Shown here: positions 33,501 to 41,535 of the stretch, in pieces
Layout: the number at the start of each line of letters is the position of its first letter
Position numbering within the stretch: the first letter of the stretch is position 1
Assembly: GCF_004745645.1 (NCBI RefSeq)
Contig: NZ_SRMB01000002.1
Span: 62,001-126,000, forward strand
Origin: Hymenobacter metallicola
Lineage (GTDB): Bacteria; Bacteroidota; Bacteroidia; Cytophagales; Hymenobacteraceae
Direction of reading: 5' to 3'
DNA: 64,000 nucleotides
The notes under the pieces: model-generated
Database searches by the model: none
What the model was told of the DNA's origin: nothing
The model's input: only the letters and a program-made list of their open reading frames with translations
Translations under genes and position numbers: made by a program

Positions 33501-36500
33501 GTAGCCACTTGCACCACGGCCGTGCGGGTATAGAGGCGGTTGTCGCGCACCTGCACCAAGTGCACGTAGAGCTGACTTCCATCGAGGGAGGCCGGTACCG
33601 CAATTTCAACCAGCCGCTGCTCGCCGGCGGCCAGCGTGAGCCGCTCCCGGCGCAGACTTTCCCCCTTTACTTCCGCTTCCAGCAGGATTTGGGCTCCCGC
33701 CTCCGAGCTGCCCACCAAAAACCGGGCCGACTGGCCGGGCGTTACGCTGTCTTGTAAGGCCACAAACCAGCTGGGCGTGGGCATAGGCAGCGTCGTGGCA
33801 GCAGCTGAATAGAGGGTAAAGGCCTGCTCGGTTTTCACCGGCTCCGTACTGCCGCCGGCGGCCGGCGCTGTAGCTTCCAGCACGTAGCGGCCGGGAGCCT
33901 GCTGGGCCAGTTGGGCGGGCAATGCCGTTAGCACGGGGCTTTTTTCGGTGTCAAACTCCTGGGTGAGCACCAAGGTCCGGGCCCAGGTAGAGTCGTTGTC
34001 TTCCCGGCCGTAGGCATCCAGCGGAAACTGCCGCTTAAACTCGTCTTGGTTCAGGGCTTCGCGCTCCGGCCGCTCCCAGGGGCGGGGGCGCAGGGCCCGG
34101 GCGGGCGGGGTCAGGCGGTACAGGCGCAGCTGCCCGCGGGCGGGCAAGGCCTCGCCCGCCGCGTTGGTGCTCAGCAGCTGCAGCTTCGGCAGCTTTTCAC
34201 GGTTTAGCAGCTCGGGCACCGTTAGGCGCAGGGTCAGGGCATCGGTACCCAGGCTTAGGCTTTGCTGTCCGCTGCGGGTTTCGCCGGCGGCATCGGTTAC
34301 GTCGGCCGTTAGTTCAAACACGTAGCCCGGCTGCCAGGGTCCGCGCTTGTTCTGGCTGGCTTCCTCTGCCTGAGCCCGAAACTTGACCGCAAAGCTTCCA
34401 TCCGGGCCGGTCTGGACGGTGCCGTTGAGAATTTCTACTTCTCCATTCCGACCCGGCCGGGGCCCGGGAGGATAGATACCGTGCCCGAACATGGGCCAGA
34501 AAGTGCGCCGCACCACGCGGTACTGCACCGCGGCTCCATCAATAGGCTGCCCGGCATAGGCAGTGGCTTTCCCGCGCACGGTTACTTCCTGCCCCAGTAC
34601 CGGGGTGTCCTTTACCGGTTCAAAAGTCACTTGGAAAGTAGGGCGCTTGTAATCTTCTACGTCGAATACGGCCACGCCATACTCCGTTTGTAGGCTCATG
34701 GCCCCGTTGAGTAAGCCCGTTGGCAACACGAGCGAGCCGTGGAAGCTGCCAAACTCCGAGGTTATAAAAGGCAGCGTCTGCACGGTCTGGCCGTTCACAT
34801 CCATCAGGTTTACCGAAACGGGCTGTTTGGTCAGCAGCCGGGACTTGCCGGCGTTGGTTTCCGTCAGAATGCCTTTAAAGTACAGCGTCTGGCCGGGTCG
34901 GTAAATGGCGCGGTCGGTGTAGAGAAAGGTGCGCCGCTGGGGCTGCTCGGGCTCGGCCCGGCGGTTCCGGCGGGGCGAATACACGCGGTTGAAATTCTCC
35001 ACCACCAAAGAGTCGGGGCCTTTGGTGAGAAAGACGTGCTGCAAATACCGGTCTTGCTCGGCAGTGCCCCGCGCCACAAGGGGGGCACTGCCCTCCGCCG
35101 AAGTCAGCTGCGTTTTCCCGCGCAGTTGTTTGGTCGTCCGGGTTTTAGCATCATAATACATGTAAAGCGGCAGCACGCTCACCCCGGCCAGCGGCTCTCC
35201 GGTTTGCCGGTGCAGCACCAATACTTCGGCATCAGTGCCCTCGGTAGCACCGCGCTGCACGTGGCTCAGCTCACTGACCGACACGAAGCCGAAAGCAGTA
35301 GTAACGCCCGGACGCTCGGTGGTGGCTTTCTCGGCGGTGGTACTTATTATAATAAGGTAGTGCCCCAACGGCAGGGCGGGGCCGGCGTGCTGCACCTGGT
35401 GGCTCCGATAATCGGTGGCAATACCGGTATTCAGCTCCCAGGCGGCAGCTGGCTTGGCGGCCAGGGCTTGGGCATGAGTCTTCTGGAAGCTATACGCTTC
35501 GTCGCTCTGGCCGGGCTGCGTAAGCCGTAAGTTGTAGGCGTTGCTGACCCGGTAGGCTTTGGCGTAGAGCCGCGCCGCGTTGCGCACCTGCAGTTTCAGC
35601 AGCCAGGGCTGGGCGGGCAGCACCACTTCTTCCGTGGTAAAGCTCAGCTCTACGGCCTCCAGGCGCTGCCGCAGGGCCTGGGCCTGCTGGGCTCCCAACG
35701 ACTTCGGAAACCGTTTTTCAGCCTGCAGGGCCAGCTCCCGGGCGGCCGCCGGATTGGGGCCTTCCAGCCTGGCAGCCTGCTCAAACAGAAACTCGGTGGA
35801 AATAGGCAGCGTGCGGTAAGTTTCGGCTGCCCGGGCCAGGGCCGCTTGGTAGAGTGAGTCTTTCGTGGGCAGCGCCGCGTGGGCATACACAAAGCGCAGG
35901 CGCTTCAGGTCTACATCGGCCAGCGCGGCCGGGTTCTGGGACTCGGCCAAGCGAAATGCCGTCAGCTGTTGCAGTACCCGCAACGCATAGAACTGTCCGT
36001 TTAGGGAGTCGGCGCGGGGCGCTTCGAGCGGGAGCTTCCCAAAGTCGGCAGCCGGGCCAAACAACGCGGCCGAGTTCAACTCAAACTGGGCGGCGGGTGT
36101 GGTGAGGTAGAACTCGTCGTTGCCCAGCGCATCGATGGCCCGGTGCGCCAGCAAGTCGTAGAGCGTGGGGCGCTGGGCGCGGCCGGTTTGGTCGCCGCCC
36201 CGCACGGCGTAGCCCAGGCTGGCCAGCGGTAGTTGCTGCTGGCGCCCGGGCTCGTCGGCCAGTGAAGCTTGGTAGTGGTCAATGATGGCGCTACCGAGTC
36301 GGGCCGCATCCCAGGTCTGTATATCGGCGCTGCCAGCAGCGGCAGCGACGGTACGGTCGTATAGCTGGTAGCGGTGCTCTTCGTAATACTGCGTGTAGAG
36401 CTGCCCCAGCAGACTATGAAGAATAGCGCGGGTCGGAAATTTGGCAGTCTTCAACTCCGCCTCCACCAAGGCTATGGCGTTGGCGTTGGCTTCTTCTTCT

Positions 36501-36742
36501 TTGGCTTCCAGTAGCCGCAACTTATACAATAAGGTCCGGAGGTACTCCGGCGTATCCTGCTTACGGCGAGCGGCCTGGTAGAGGGGCTCGAGCAGCTTAG
36601 CAGCCGAGGTTGTCTGGTTTTTGGCCAGCAATTCGTCGATCTGCTTCCAGGTTCGAGGGTCCGGTTTGGGAGGCATTATGGGCGCGGCCAGCGCAAAAAA
36701 AAGGATACAGCTAGCTAAGATAAATACGGGGAATGCACGCAT
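30512..36742 (-). CDS. Alpha-2-macroglobulin family protein (giant, thioester type)
   Basis: A 2076-residue exported protein. The N-terminal signal sequence (MRAFPVFILASCILFFALAA) is followed by helical repeats and many macroglobulin-type beta domains (TDRAIYRPGQTLYFKGIL is the MG2 signature near residue 610). A middle region (WLPELRTNAQGETVLEFQMPE) leads to the thioester motif CSEQ at Cys1525 (YPYECSEQVFSRLYANLL) inside the alpha/alpha-barrel domain. Bacterial alpha-2-macroglobulins trap attacking proteases by covalent thioester chemistry. The Bacteroidota forms are unusually long and not tied to a penicillin-binding protein; none is adjacent here. A short QMAMARKMAAPAAPSAAGAA linker lies near residue 1230. 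It is transcribed alone. Confidence 0.88.
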   Translation of the reverse strand: MRAFPVFILASCILFFALAAPIMPPKPDPRTWKQIDELLAKNQTTSAAKLLEPLYQAARRKQDTPEYLRTLLYKLRLLEAKEEEANANAIALVEAELKTAKFPTRAILHSLLGQLYTQYYEEHRYQLYDRTVAAAAGSADIQTWDAARLGSAIIDHYQASLADEPGRQQQLPLASLGYAVRGGDQTGRAQRPTLYDLLAHRAIDALGNDEFYLTTPAAQFELNSAALFGPAADFGKLPLEAPRADSLNGQFYALRVLQQLTAFRLAESQNPAALADVDLKRLRFVYAHAALPTKDSLYQAALARAAETYRTLPISTEFLFEQAARLEGPNPAAARELALQAEKRFPKSLGAQQAQALRQRLEAVELSFTTEEVVLPAQPWLLKLQVRNAARLYAKAYRVSNAYNLRLTQPGQSDEAYSFQKTHAQALAAKPAAAWELNTGIATDYRSHQVQHAGPALPLGHYLIIISTTAEKATTERPGVTTAFGFVSVSELSHVQRGATEGTDAEVLVLHRQTGEPLAGVSVLPLYMYYDAKTRTTKQLRGKTQLTSAEGSAPLVARGTAEQDRYLQHVFLTKGPDSLVVENFNRVYSPRRNRRAEPEQPQRRTFLYTDRAIYRPGQTLYFKGILTETNAGKSRLLTKQPVSVNLMDVNGQTVQTLPFITSEFGSFHGSLVLPTGLLNGAMSLQTEYGVAVFDVEDYKRPTFQVTFEPVKDTPVLGQEVTVRGKATAYAGQPIDGAAVQYRVVRRTFWPMFGHGIYPPGPRPGRNGEVEILNGTVQTGPDGSFAVKFRAQAEEASQNKRGPWQPGYVFELTADVTDAAGETRSGQQSLSLGTDALTLRLTVPELLNREKLPKLQLLSTNAAGEALPARGQLRLYRLTPPARALRPRPWERPEREALNQDEFKRQFPLDAYGREDNDSTWARTLVLTQEFDTEKSPVLTALPAQLAQQAPGRYVLEATAPAAGGSTEPVKTEQAFTLYSAAATTLPMPTPSWFVALQDSVTPGQSARFLVGSSEAGAQILLEAEVKGESLRRERLTLAAGEQRLVEIAVPASLDGSQLYVHLVQVRDNRLYTRTAVVQVATPPAPLVFSFATFRDKLQPGQKETWRITIRQADGKPAAAELLATLYDQSLDIFHPHSFTALDFSPSYYSATLAWNGRFGTEESIILIEAATATDDALRLYPHLNWWSYSLGDEESSQDYRLLPPKSTTVRFTSPVVKQDEEMAVAGAVAAPQMAMARKMAAPAAPSAAGAADSAERPAVPDQPRNIDLSAVQARKDFRETAFWLPELRTNAQGETVLEFQMPEAVTRWQLLALAHDQQLHSGLLRRELVTQKQLQVTPNAPRFFREGDQLRFSAKISNLTDQPMRGTAQLFLLDARTQQPLEGRLLKGAAQQGFQLAAKQSSALEWELTIPETAEGQLPLEAVTYRVVAQTEPAQKPKRKAKTPVATFSDGEENTVPVLSNRLLITESLPLPIVGPATREFELTKLTSTTSATRRNYSLTLEMTPNPAWYAVQALPYLMEYPYECSEQVFSRLYANLLATRILQQNPRLQTVLAEWKRAAQAGNPAALSSKLEQNQELKALLLQETPWVRDAQSETERMRRLGELLDAPRLQAETAKALTKLARMQQPDGAFPWFEKMPADRYITQLIVAGFGKLQKLGAFDASQNEQARPLLQNALRYLDEQLQRDYTELRKLKGVDLKQNHLADVQVQALYARSFWPQPAVATAAQPAQAYYQQQAGKFWVGQTRYVQAQIALALQRRKVQPTAVKDILTALVENALHSPELGMYWKEVRGGYYWRDAPTETQATMIEAFDEIRDDQKAVDEMKLWLLKQKQTQNWESTRATADACYALLLRGSDWLRPTQALEVQVGGEPVRPTAQQAGTGYFKTMWAAAAIKPAQGKVKVQKTDAGVAWGALYWQYFEQLDKVTPATTSLSLERQLYREQRTTGGPVLVPLTAATPLRVGDVLVVRLVLRADRDLEYVHVKDQRAAGLELISQTSGYRYQGALGYYESPRDAATNFFISYFPKGTHTFEYRLRAAQSGNFSGGLSQLQCLYAPEFTTHSAGIRLHIDPVAGR

Positions 36743-36918
36743 GTGGAGAGCAACGAATGGTTTGCCAAGTTATGATGCTCCCAGCTTCTCAATTCCACAC
36801 TCGTTTTCACAGCTAGTATTACATTGACTATAAGCATTTTATATAATGAATATAAAATTTTACAAGATTTTAACAACAACCTATCCCTGAGTGTGAAATT
36901 AAATCCTTCTCATAATCC

Positions 36919-36926
36919 TATATTTG
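36919..36926 (+). promoter_or_regulatory. Candidate -7 box for the first outer-membrane barrel gene
   Basis: TATATTTG fits TAnnTTTG and ends 56 nt before the ATG. The second barrel gene has the identical octamer at 37829, ending 53 nt before its ATG. The upstream ~130 bp are AT-rich; a -33 box is not clear. Confidence 0.55.
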
Positions 36927-36982
36927 CATAGTTAAACGCACAAATTTTTCACCTATTCTTCATCATCTCTCCCTAGAGTATT

Positions 36983-37678
36983 ATGAAAAAGAATGTACAA
37001 CGCGGCCTGCTGGCTGCCGCTTTGCTTGTGGCAGGTGCCACTACGGCACAAGCGCAAGTTACTTTTGGTCCGCGCGTGGGCCTGAACCTGGCCAACATCT
37101 CGCAGGATTTGGAGGACTCGGATGATGAAGTTGACACCAAGTTTTTGTTGGCTCCTCAGGTTGGCCTGACGCTGAATGCGCAGTTCGGCAACTTGTCGAT
37201 CCAGCCCTCGCTGCTTTTCTCGCAGAAAGGCTTCAAAATTGAAGAAGAAGAAACCAGCGGCGGTGCTTCTCTCAAGTACGAAGTAACCCAGCGGATGAAT
37301 TACGCTGAAATTCCAGTGAACTTCGTCTACACCACCGGCGAAACCGAAGGCTTCCAGATTTTCGCGGGTCCCTACATCGGCATCGGTCTGGGTGGCAAGA
37401 GCAAGTACAAGCTGTCCGGCTTCATCAACGAAGAAGGCGAAAACAAAATCAAGTTTGCCAACAAGTACGGCGACGAGGACGACACGGACTACGTGCGCGC
37501 GCTGGACTTGGGCCTCAATGCGGGTGTCGGCTACAAGGCCGGCCCGGTGCAGGCACAGCTGGGCTACGGCCTGGGCTTCTCTAACCTGATTCCGAACGAT
37601 GAGGATGACACAGAGCCCAAAGACAAAATAAAGAACCGGGTTATCCAACTCAGCCTGTCGTATTTCTTCGGCGAGTAA
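36983..37678 (+). CDS. Outer-membrane beta-barrel protein, copy 1
   Basis: 231 residues with a signal peptide (MKKNVQRGLLAAALLVAGATTAQA) and alternating beta strands with Gly/aromatic girdle residues. It ends with IQLSLSYFFGE, of the porin-family barrel type common in Bacteroidota. Acidic loops (EDSDDEVD, DEDDTDY, NDEDDTEP) would face outside. It is followed by a close paralogue at 37890; the signal peptides and most strands are nearly identical, and the differences lie in the acidic loops. Function is not known beyond outer-membrane location. Confidence 0.85.
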   Translation: MKKNVQRGLLAAALLVAGATTAQAQVTFGPRVGLNLANISQDLEDSDDEVDTKFLLAPQVGLTLNAQFGNLSIQPSLLFSQKGFKIEEEETSGGASLKYEVTQRMNYAEIPVNFVYTTGETEGFQIFAGPYIGIGLGGKSKYKLSGFINEEGENKIKFANKYGDEDDTDYVRALDLGLNAGVGYKAGPVQAQLGYGLGFSNLIPNDEDDTEPKDKIKNRVIQLSLSYFFGE

Positions 37679-37694
37679 TAGCTCCGGCAATGAC

Positions 37695-37734
37695 ATAAAA
37701 AAAGCCTCTCCTATTTAAGAGGGGCTTTTTTTTA
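37695..37734 (+). terminator. Intrinsic terminator of barrel copy 1
   Basis: ATAAAAAAAGCCTCTC pairs with GAGGGGCTTTTTTTTAT (one G-T pair) around CTATTTAA, followed by T-run, 17 bp after the stop. Confidence 0.88.
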
Positions 37735-37828
37735 TGCGTCGCGTTGCCGGCATTTCAGTGCCGAAAGTAGGGGCGGCACTTCTTCGCGGCACCCTATTAA
37801 AGATGAGGTGGCGTAACCTGGCCTACCT

Positions 37829-37836
37829 TATATTTG
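37829..37836 (+). promoter_or_regulatory. Candidate -7 box for the second outer-membrane barrel gene
   Basis: The same TATATTTG octamer as at 36919, and the untranslated leader just before the ATG (TTCATCATCTCTxxCTAGAGTA) is also shared between the copies. The duplication therefore included the promoter region. Confidence 0.55.
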
Positions 37837-37889
37837 TCAGCTCAATCACAACGCTTCATTTATTATTCATCATCTCTTTCTAGAGTACT

Positions 37890-38585
37890 ATGAAAAAGAA
37901 TCTACAGAATGGCCTGCTGGCCGCCGCATTAGTTGTGGCAGGTGCCACTACGGCACAAGCACAAGTTACTTTTGGTCCGCGCGTGGGCCTGAACGTCGCT
38001 GACATTGCTCAGGACCCCGGCGACGGCGACGAGAAAGCAGACACGAAAATGCTTTTCGGCCCTCAGGTTGGCCTGACGCTGAATGCGCAGTTCGGCAACT
38101 TGTCGATCCAGCCCTCGCTGCTTTTCTCGCAGAAAGGATTTCAGACCAAAGAAGAAGAGACGTTTAGCGGCACCACGTTCAAGTCAGAAACGAGCCTGCG
38201 CCTAAGCTACGCTGAAATTCCAGTGAACCTCGTCTACACCACCGGCGAAACCGAAGGCTTCCAGATTTTTGCGGGTCCCTACATCGGCATCGGCATCGGG
38301 GGCAAGTACAAGTATGAGTACTCCGGCGGCGGCATCAACGAGAGCGGTGATGACAAAATCAAGTTTGCCAACAAGTACGGTGACGACGACACAGAATATG
38401 TGCGCACACTGGACTTGGGCCTGAATGCGGGTGTCGGCTACAAAGCCGGCCCGGTGCAGGCACAGCTGGGCTACGGCCTGGGCTTTTCCAACCTGATTCC
38501 GAACAGCGAGGATGATAAGGAGCCTGAGTCCAAGGTGAAGAACCGGGTTTTCCAGCTGAGCCTGTCGTACTTCTTCGGCGAGTAA
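37890..38585 (+). CDS. Outer-membrane beta-barrel protein, copy 2
   Basis: 231 residues, a tandem paralogue of the gene at 36983. Shared stretches include the signal peptide, TFGPRVGLN, VGLTLNAQFGNLSIQPSLLF, VYTTGETEGFQIFAGPYIGIG and AGVGYKAGPVQAQLGYGLGF. Variable segments are the acidic loops near 40-50, 90-105, 150-165 and 205-215. The equal length with different loops suggests diversification of the exposed surface after duplication. It is followed by its own terminator. Confidence 0.85.
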   Translation: MKKNLQNGLLAAALVVAGATTAQAQVTFGPRVGLNVADIAQDPGDGDEKADTKMLFGPQVGLTLNAQFGNLSIQPSLLFSQKGFQTKEEETFSGTTFKSETSLRLSYAEIPVNLVYTTGETEGFQIFAGPYIGIGIGGKYKYEYSGGGINESGDDKIKFANKYGDDDTEYVRTLDLGLNAGVGYKAGPVQAQLGYGLGFSNLIPNSEDDKEPESKVKNRVFQLSLSYFFGE

Positions 38586-38603
38586 TAGCTTTGACTGCTA
38601 AGC

Positions 38604-38637
38604 AAAAAGCCTCTCCTGGGTAGGAGAGGCTTTTTTT
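38604..38637. terminator. Intrinsic terminator of barrel copy 2
   Basis: AAAAAGCCTCTCCT and AGGAGAGGCTTTTT form a perfect 14-bp stem with a 4-nt loop and flanking T-run. It may also terminate the convergent DinB-like gene. Confidence 0.9.
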
Positions 38638-38655
38638 ATGGACTGTCGAAAGCTT

Positions 38656-39231
38656 CTACCGGGTGCTGCCGTCTAGTACCCGCTCGGCCTGGGCCACGTG
38701 GCGTTGCAGATGAGCAACGATAAACTCCAGCTGGTCAGTCAGGCGCAAGTAGAGCAGCGGGATGATGGGGTTGGGAATGCGGATGGCATTGGCATTGACG
38801 CCGCGGGCCTGCTGCACAATGTTAATCAACTCATCGAGCTGACGGCCAAATACCTCAACCACCGTGCGGGGCAGGCGGCTGCCGCTAGGGGCATATTGCT
38901 GGGGCGACTTCAACGGTTTTTCGCTGGCCGGCGTCCGCATCGCCTCAATCAGCTTGCGGCCGAAAAAACCTGATTTCACTACGTCGGCCGGCCGGCTCCC
39001 CCGCTCCTGCGCCTGCTTAAGCTTGCGGTTAATGGTAGGCAGGTAATGACCGCCCACGATGTTGAGATGCTCCAGGCACTGGCCTACGCTCCACTTATCG
39101 GTGGCGGGGCGGCGGTTGAGCTGGTCATCAGAAAGCGGCCGAAACCGGCGTACCGTAATTTCCCGCAGGGTTTGCAGATCGGCAGCAAGTTGGTCAAGAA
39201 AGTCGGGAGTACGCGGGGCGGACTTACTCAT
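38656..39231 (-). CDS. DinB-like four-helix protein
   Basis: 191 residues from the ATG at 39231 (a TTG nine bases upstream is less likely). The pattern NRRPATDKWSVGQCLEHLN followed by IRIPNPIIP and LTDQLEFIVAHLQRHVAQAERVL matches the DinB/YfiT helical bundle, whose members bind a metal through three histidines. His51-type (CLEHL) and the late HLQRH histidines are visible. These proteins are thought to be thiol- or hydrolysis-related metalloenzymes; the substrate cannot be told. It is transcribed alone. Confidence 0.82.
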   Translation of the reverse strand: MSKSAPRTPDFLDQLAADLQTLREITVRRFRPLSDDQLNRRPATDKWSVGQCLEHLNIVGGHYLPTINRKLKQAQERGSRPADVVKSGFFGRKLIEAMRTPASEKPLKSPQQYAPSGSRLPRTVVEVFGRQLDELINIVQQARGVNANAIRIPNPIIPLLYLRLTDQLEFIVAHLQRHVAQAERVLDGSTR

Positions 39232-39493
39232 GGCAGGCAAAGAAAAGACGGGTAGCTGGCAACTGAACGTAATATTACGTGCTGGCGCCGGTTTATTGAT
39301 AATTACGCGCTGCCGCGGCTTTAGATACTGAATTTGCGCGGCCGTAGGGGTATACTCTGCCCTGGGGTTACGGTTCAGGTTAGCACTTCCTTTTTTGTCG
39401 TACCAACTGTCGCCGCCCCCAAATTTACGGCTATGAAGCCTGGGCGCTCTGCGGCAAAATATCTATACTGCGGCGCTAATTATCCTATCCTAC

Positions 39494-40498
39494 GTGAAAC
39501 ATAAGAGTAAGAAAACACCCGCCGGTCCGGGCTGGCAGCGGTGGATACGTCGCAAGTTCGGCTTTTCGCGCCGGGAAACGTCTGGCTTCGTGGTGCTGCT
39601 GCTGCTTTTGCTCGTGCTGCTCGTCGGCCCAGCCCTGCTGCGCCCGGCGCTGCCCACCTATGATCCGGCCCCCGACCAGCAGCGTCTTAATGCTTTGGCG
39701 GCGCAACTGGCTGCCCAGCGCCAGCCCCGGACCTATGCTCCGCGCTTTACCAAACGCGCCTACCCCCGGCGCCCCGCCGTGGCCCAGGTACCCCTTGCCC
39801 CTTTCGACCCCAACGCGCTGTCGGCCCCCGACTGGGAAGCGCGCGGGCTTTCGCACTACCTTGCGCAGCGCGTCGTGCACTTTCGTGACGTTATTGGTGG
39901 GTTCAAAGCCAAGGAGCAAATTCGTCGGACCTACGGCCTGCCCGATTCCGTGTATGCCCGCTTGGCGCCCTATATCCAGCTGCCCGACCAACTGCCGCCC
40001 CGGGAGAAACGAACTTTCCCGGCTTACGCCACCGCAAATACGGGCGGTGAAGCTCGCCCAACGAGTAAATACCCGCGCAAGCCTACCCACCTAGCTCCGT
40101 TCGATTTGAATACGGCCGACACCACTCAGCTCATGCAGATTCGGGGCATCGGGCGCGGCTTGTCGAAGCGTGTCATTGAATACCGGGCGCGGTTGGGCGG
40201 CTTTTTGCGGGAAGAGCAGCTCACCGAAATCTACAGCCTGCGCGACGCCCCCGACCTAGTCGACAGCCTGCGCAAGTACTCGTTTGTTGCTCCCGGCTTT
40301 GGCCCGGCGCTACTTAATATCAATACGGCCTCGTTTGAAGAGTTGCAGGCGCATCCGTACCTGGGCAAACGGCTGGCACGCGTGGTGGTAGCTTTCCGGC
40401 AGCAGCACCCGCCTTTTCGCCAGCCCGACGACCTGCGCCAAATCCGCATTCTGGACGCGGAAACCCTGGATAAGCTCCGGCCCTACCTCCGATTCTGA
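39494..40498 (+). CDS. Helix-hairpin-helix protein, ComEA-like
   Basis: 334 residues from a GTG start. A single membrane segment at about 30-50 (GFVVLLLLLLVLLVGPALL) anchors a basic, proline-rich region and then three HhH units: NALSAPDWEARGLSHYLAQRVV, FDLNTADTTQLMQIRGIGRGLSKRVIEYR and NINTASFEELQAHPYLGKRLARVVVAFR. The DLNTAD...IRGIG repeats match ComEA-type DNA-binding motifs, which in competent bacteria hold incoming DNA outside the membrane. No other competence gene is nearby, so uptake is inferred from the family only. Confidence 0.85.
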   Translation: MKHKSKKTPAGPGWQRWIRRKFGFSRRETSGFVVLLLLLLVLLVGPALLRPALPTYDPAPDQQRLNALAAQLAAQRQPRTYAPRFTKRAYPRRPAVAQVPLAPFDPNALSAPDWEARGLSHYLAQRVVHFRDVIGGFKAKEQIRRTYGLPDSVYARLAPYIQLPDQLPPREKRTFPAYATANTGGEARPTSKYPRKPTHLAPFDLNTADTTQLMQIRGIGRGLSKRVIEYRARLGGFLREEQLTEIYSLRDAPDLVDSLRKYSFVAPGFGPALLNINTASFEELQAHPYLGKRLARVVVAFRQQHPPFRQPDDLRQIRILDAETLDKLRPYLRF

Positions 40499-40516
40499 AG
40501 TAGGAAAACCGGCTGC

Positions 40517-41347
40517 CTAGTGCCGAATGGCCATGGATACGCCCAGGCCACCACCAGGCGCATACGTGGGCACGAGCAGCAGCTTGTGGGCCAACTTGGA
40601 AGGTAACAGCCGCGTCATGGCCGGATAAAGGCGCCATACCGCCTCGGCCGATAAGAACCCGATACCGGCCCCGGCTACCACATCCGTTACCCAATGACGG
40701 TTGCGCAGTACGCGCATGGTGCCCGTGGCCGTAGCCACGGCGTAGCCGCCCACGCTAATCCAGGGACTCACCTTGCCGTACTGCTCGTGCAGGAGCGTCG
40801 CCGTCATAAACGCCTCACTGGTATGAGAGGAAGGAAAAGAACTGAAATCCGTGGGGTTGTCGGGCCGCTGCTCCTGACACAGCCGCTTCAAGTTGCTCGT
40901 AACGCCCATATTTAAGTGGTGCGCCAGCAAATAAATCAAGGAAAACGGCACAATGCCCCGCTCCCCTTTTACGCCGGCTACCTGCAACGCATAAGCCGCC
41001 ACCACGGGCACATGGCGGGTATAGTCGTCGGCCCCGTGGGTATTGAAAGCGGGAAAAGCCTCCTGGGTTTCTTCCTGAATTTCCAGCTTCATCCGGCGCA
41101 GCGCATTGTCCTGGCTGCTAAGCCAAGCTACGCCAACAAGGGTGAGCGGCACCGCGACGCGCAAGGTAGCTGGCTGGGTCCAGAGGCGTTGGGGGCGTTG
41201 GCGCGCCGGATACAGCAGTTGCAGGGGTGCGGGAGCAGGAGCCGTTGCAACCGTGGAATCGGGCGTAATAGGAGCCGTTGGAGTTTGTGCTGCAGCTGGC
41301 AGGCTGAGCAGGCTGCCAACCAGCAGCAAAACGAAGCGAAAACCCAT
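40517..41347 (-). CDS. PAP2-family membrane phosphatase
   Basis: 276 residues from ATG 41347. A signal peptide (MGFRFVLLLVGSLLSLPAAAQ) and a Pro/Ala-rich linker precede the phosphatase core. The three PAP2 motifs are visible: KRLCQEQRPDN, SSFPSSHTSEAF (catalytic His) and RVLRNRHWVTDVVAG (His and Asp). The family dephosphorylates lipid phosphates such as undecaprenyl diphosphate or phosphatidic acid at the membrane surface. It is convergent with the HhH gene, with 18 bp between stops. Confidence 0.88.
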   Translation of the reverse strand: MGFRFVLLLVGSLLSLPAAAQTPTAPITPDSTVATAPAPAPLQLLYPARQRPQRLWTQPATLRVAVPLTLVGVAWLSSQDNALRRMKLEIQEETQEAFPAFNTHGADDYTRHVPVVAAYALQVAGVKGERGIVPFSLIYLLAHHLNMGVTSNLKRLCQEQRPDNPTDFSSFPSSHTSEAFMTATLLHEQYGKVSPWISVGGYAVATATGTMRVLRNRHWVTDVVAGAGIGFLSAEAVWRLYPAMTRLLPSKLAHKLLLVPTYAPGGGLGVSMAIRH

Positions 41348-41535
41348 TAAGAAAGCAGAAATGAGGTGCGTATATCGTAGCAATATACTGCTAATCTGAC
41401 GCTTAAAAAAACACAGACTTGTACTAGAGGAATATTTTTTTCTGGGCAGCTGGCCTTTCCCAAGCCCGCCTGCGTATGGACGATACTCCCTGTTGTGCTT
41501 AACTGGGCTTGTTTTCCCGCTAATTTTCTTCTGTA

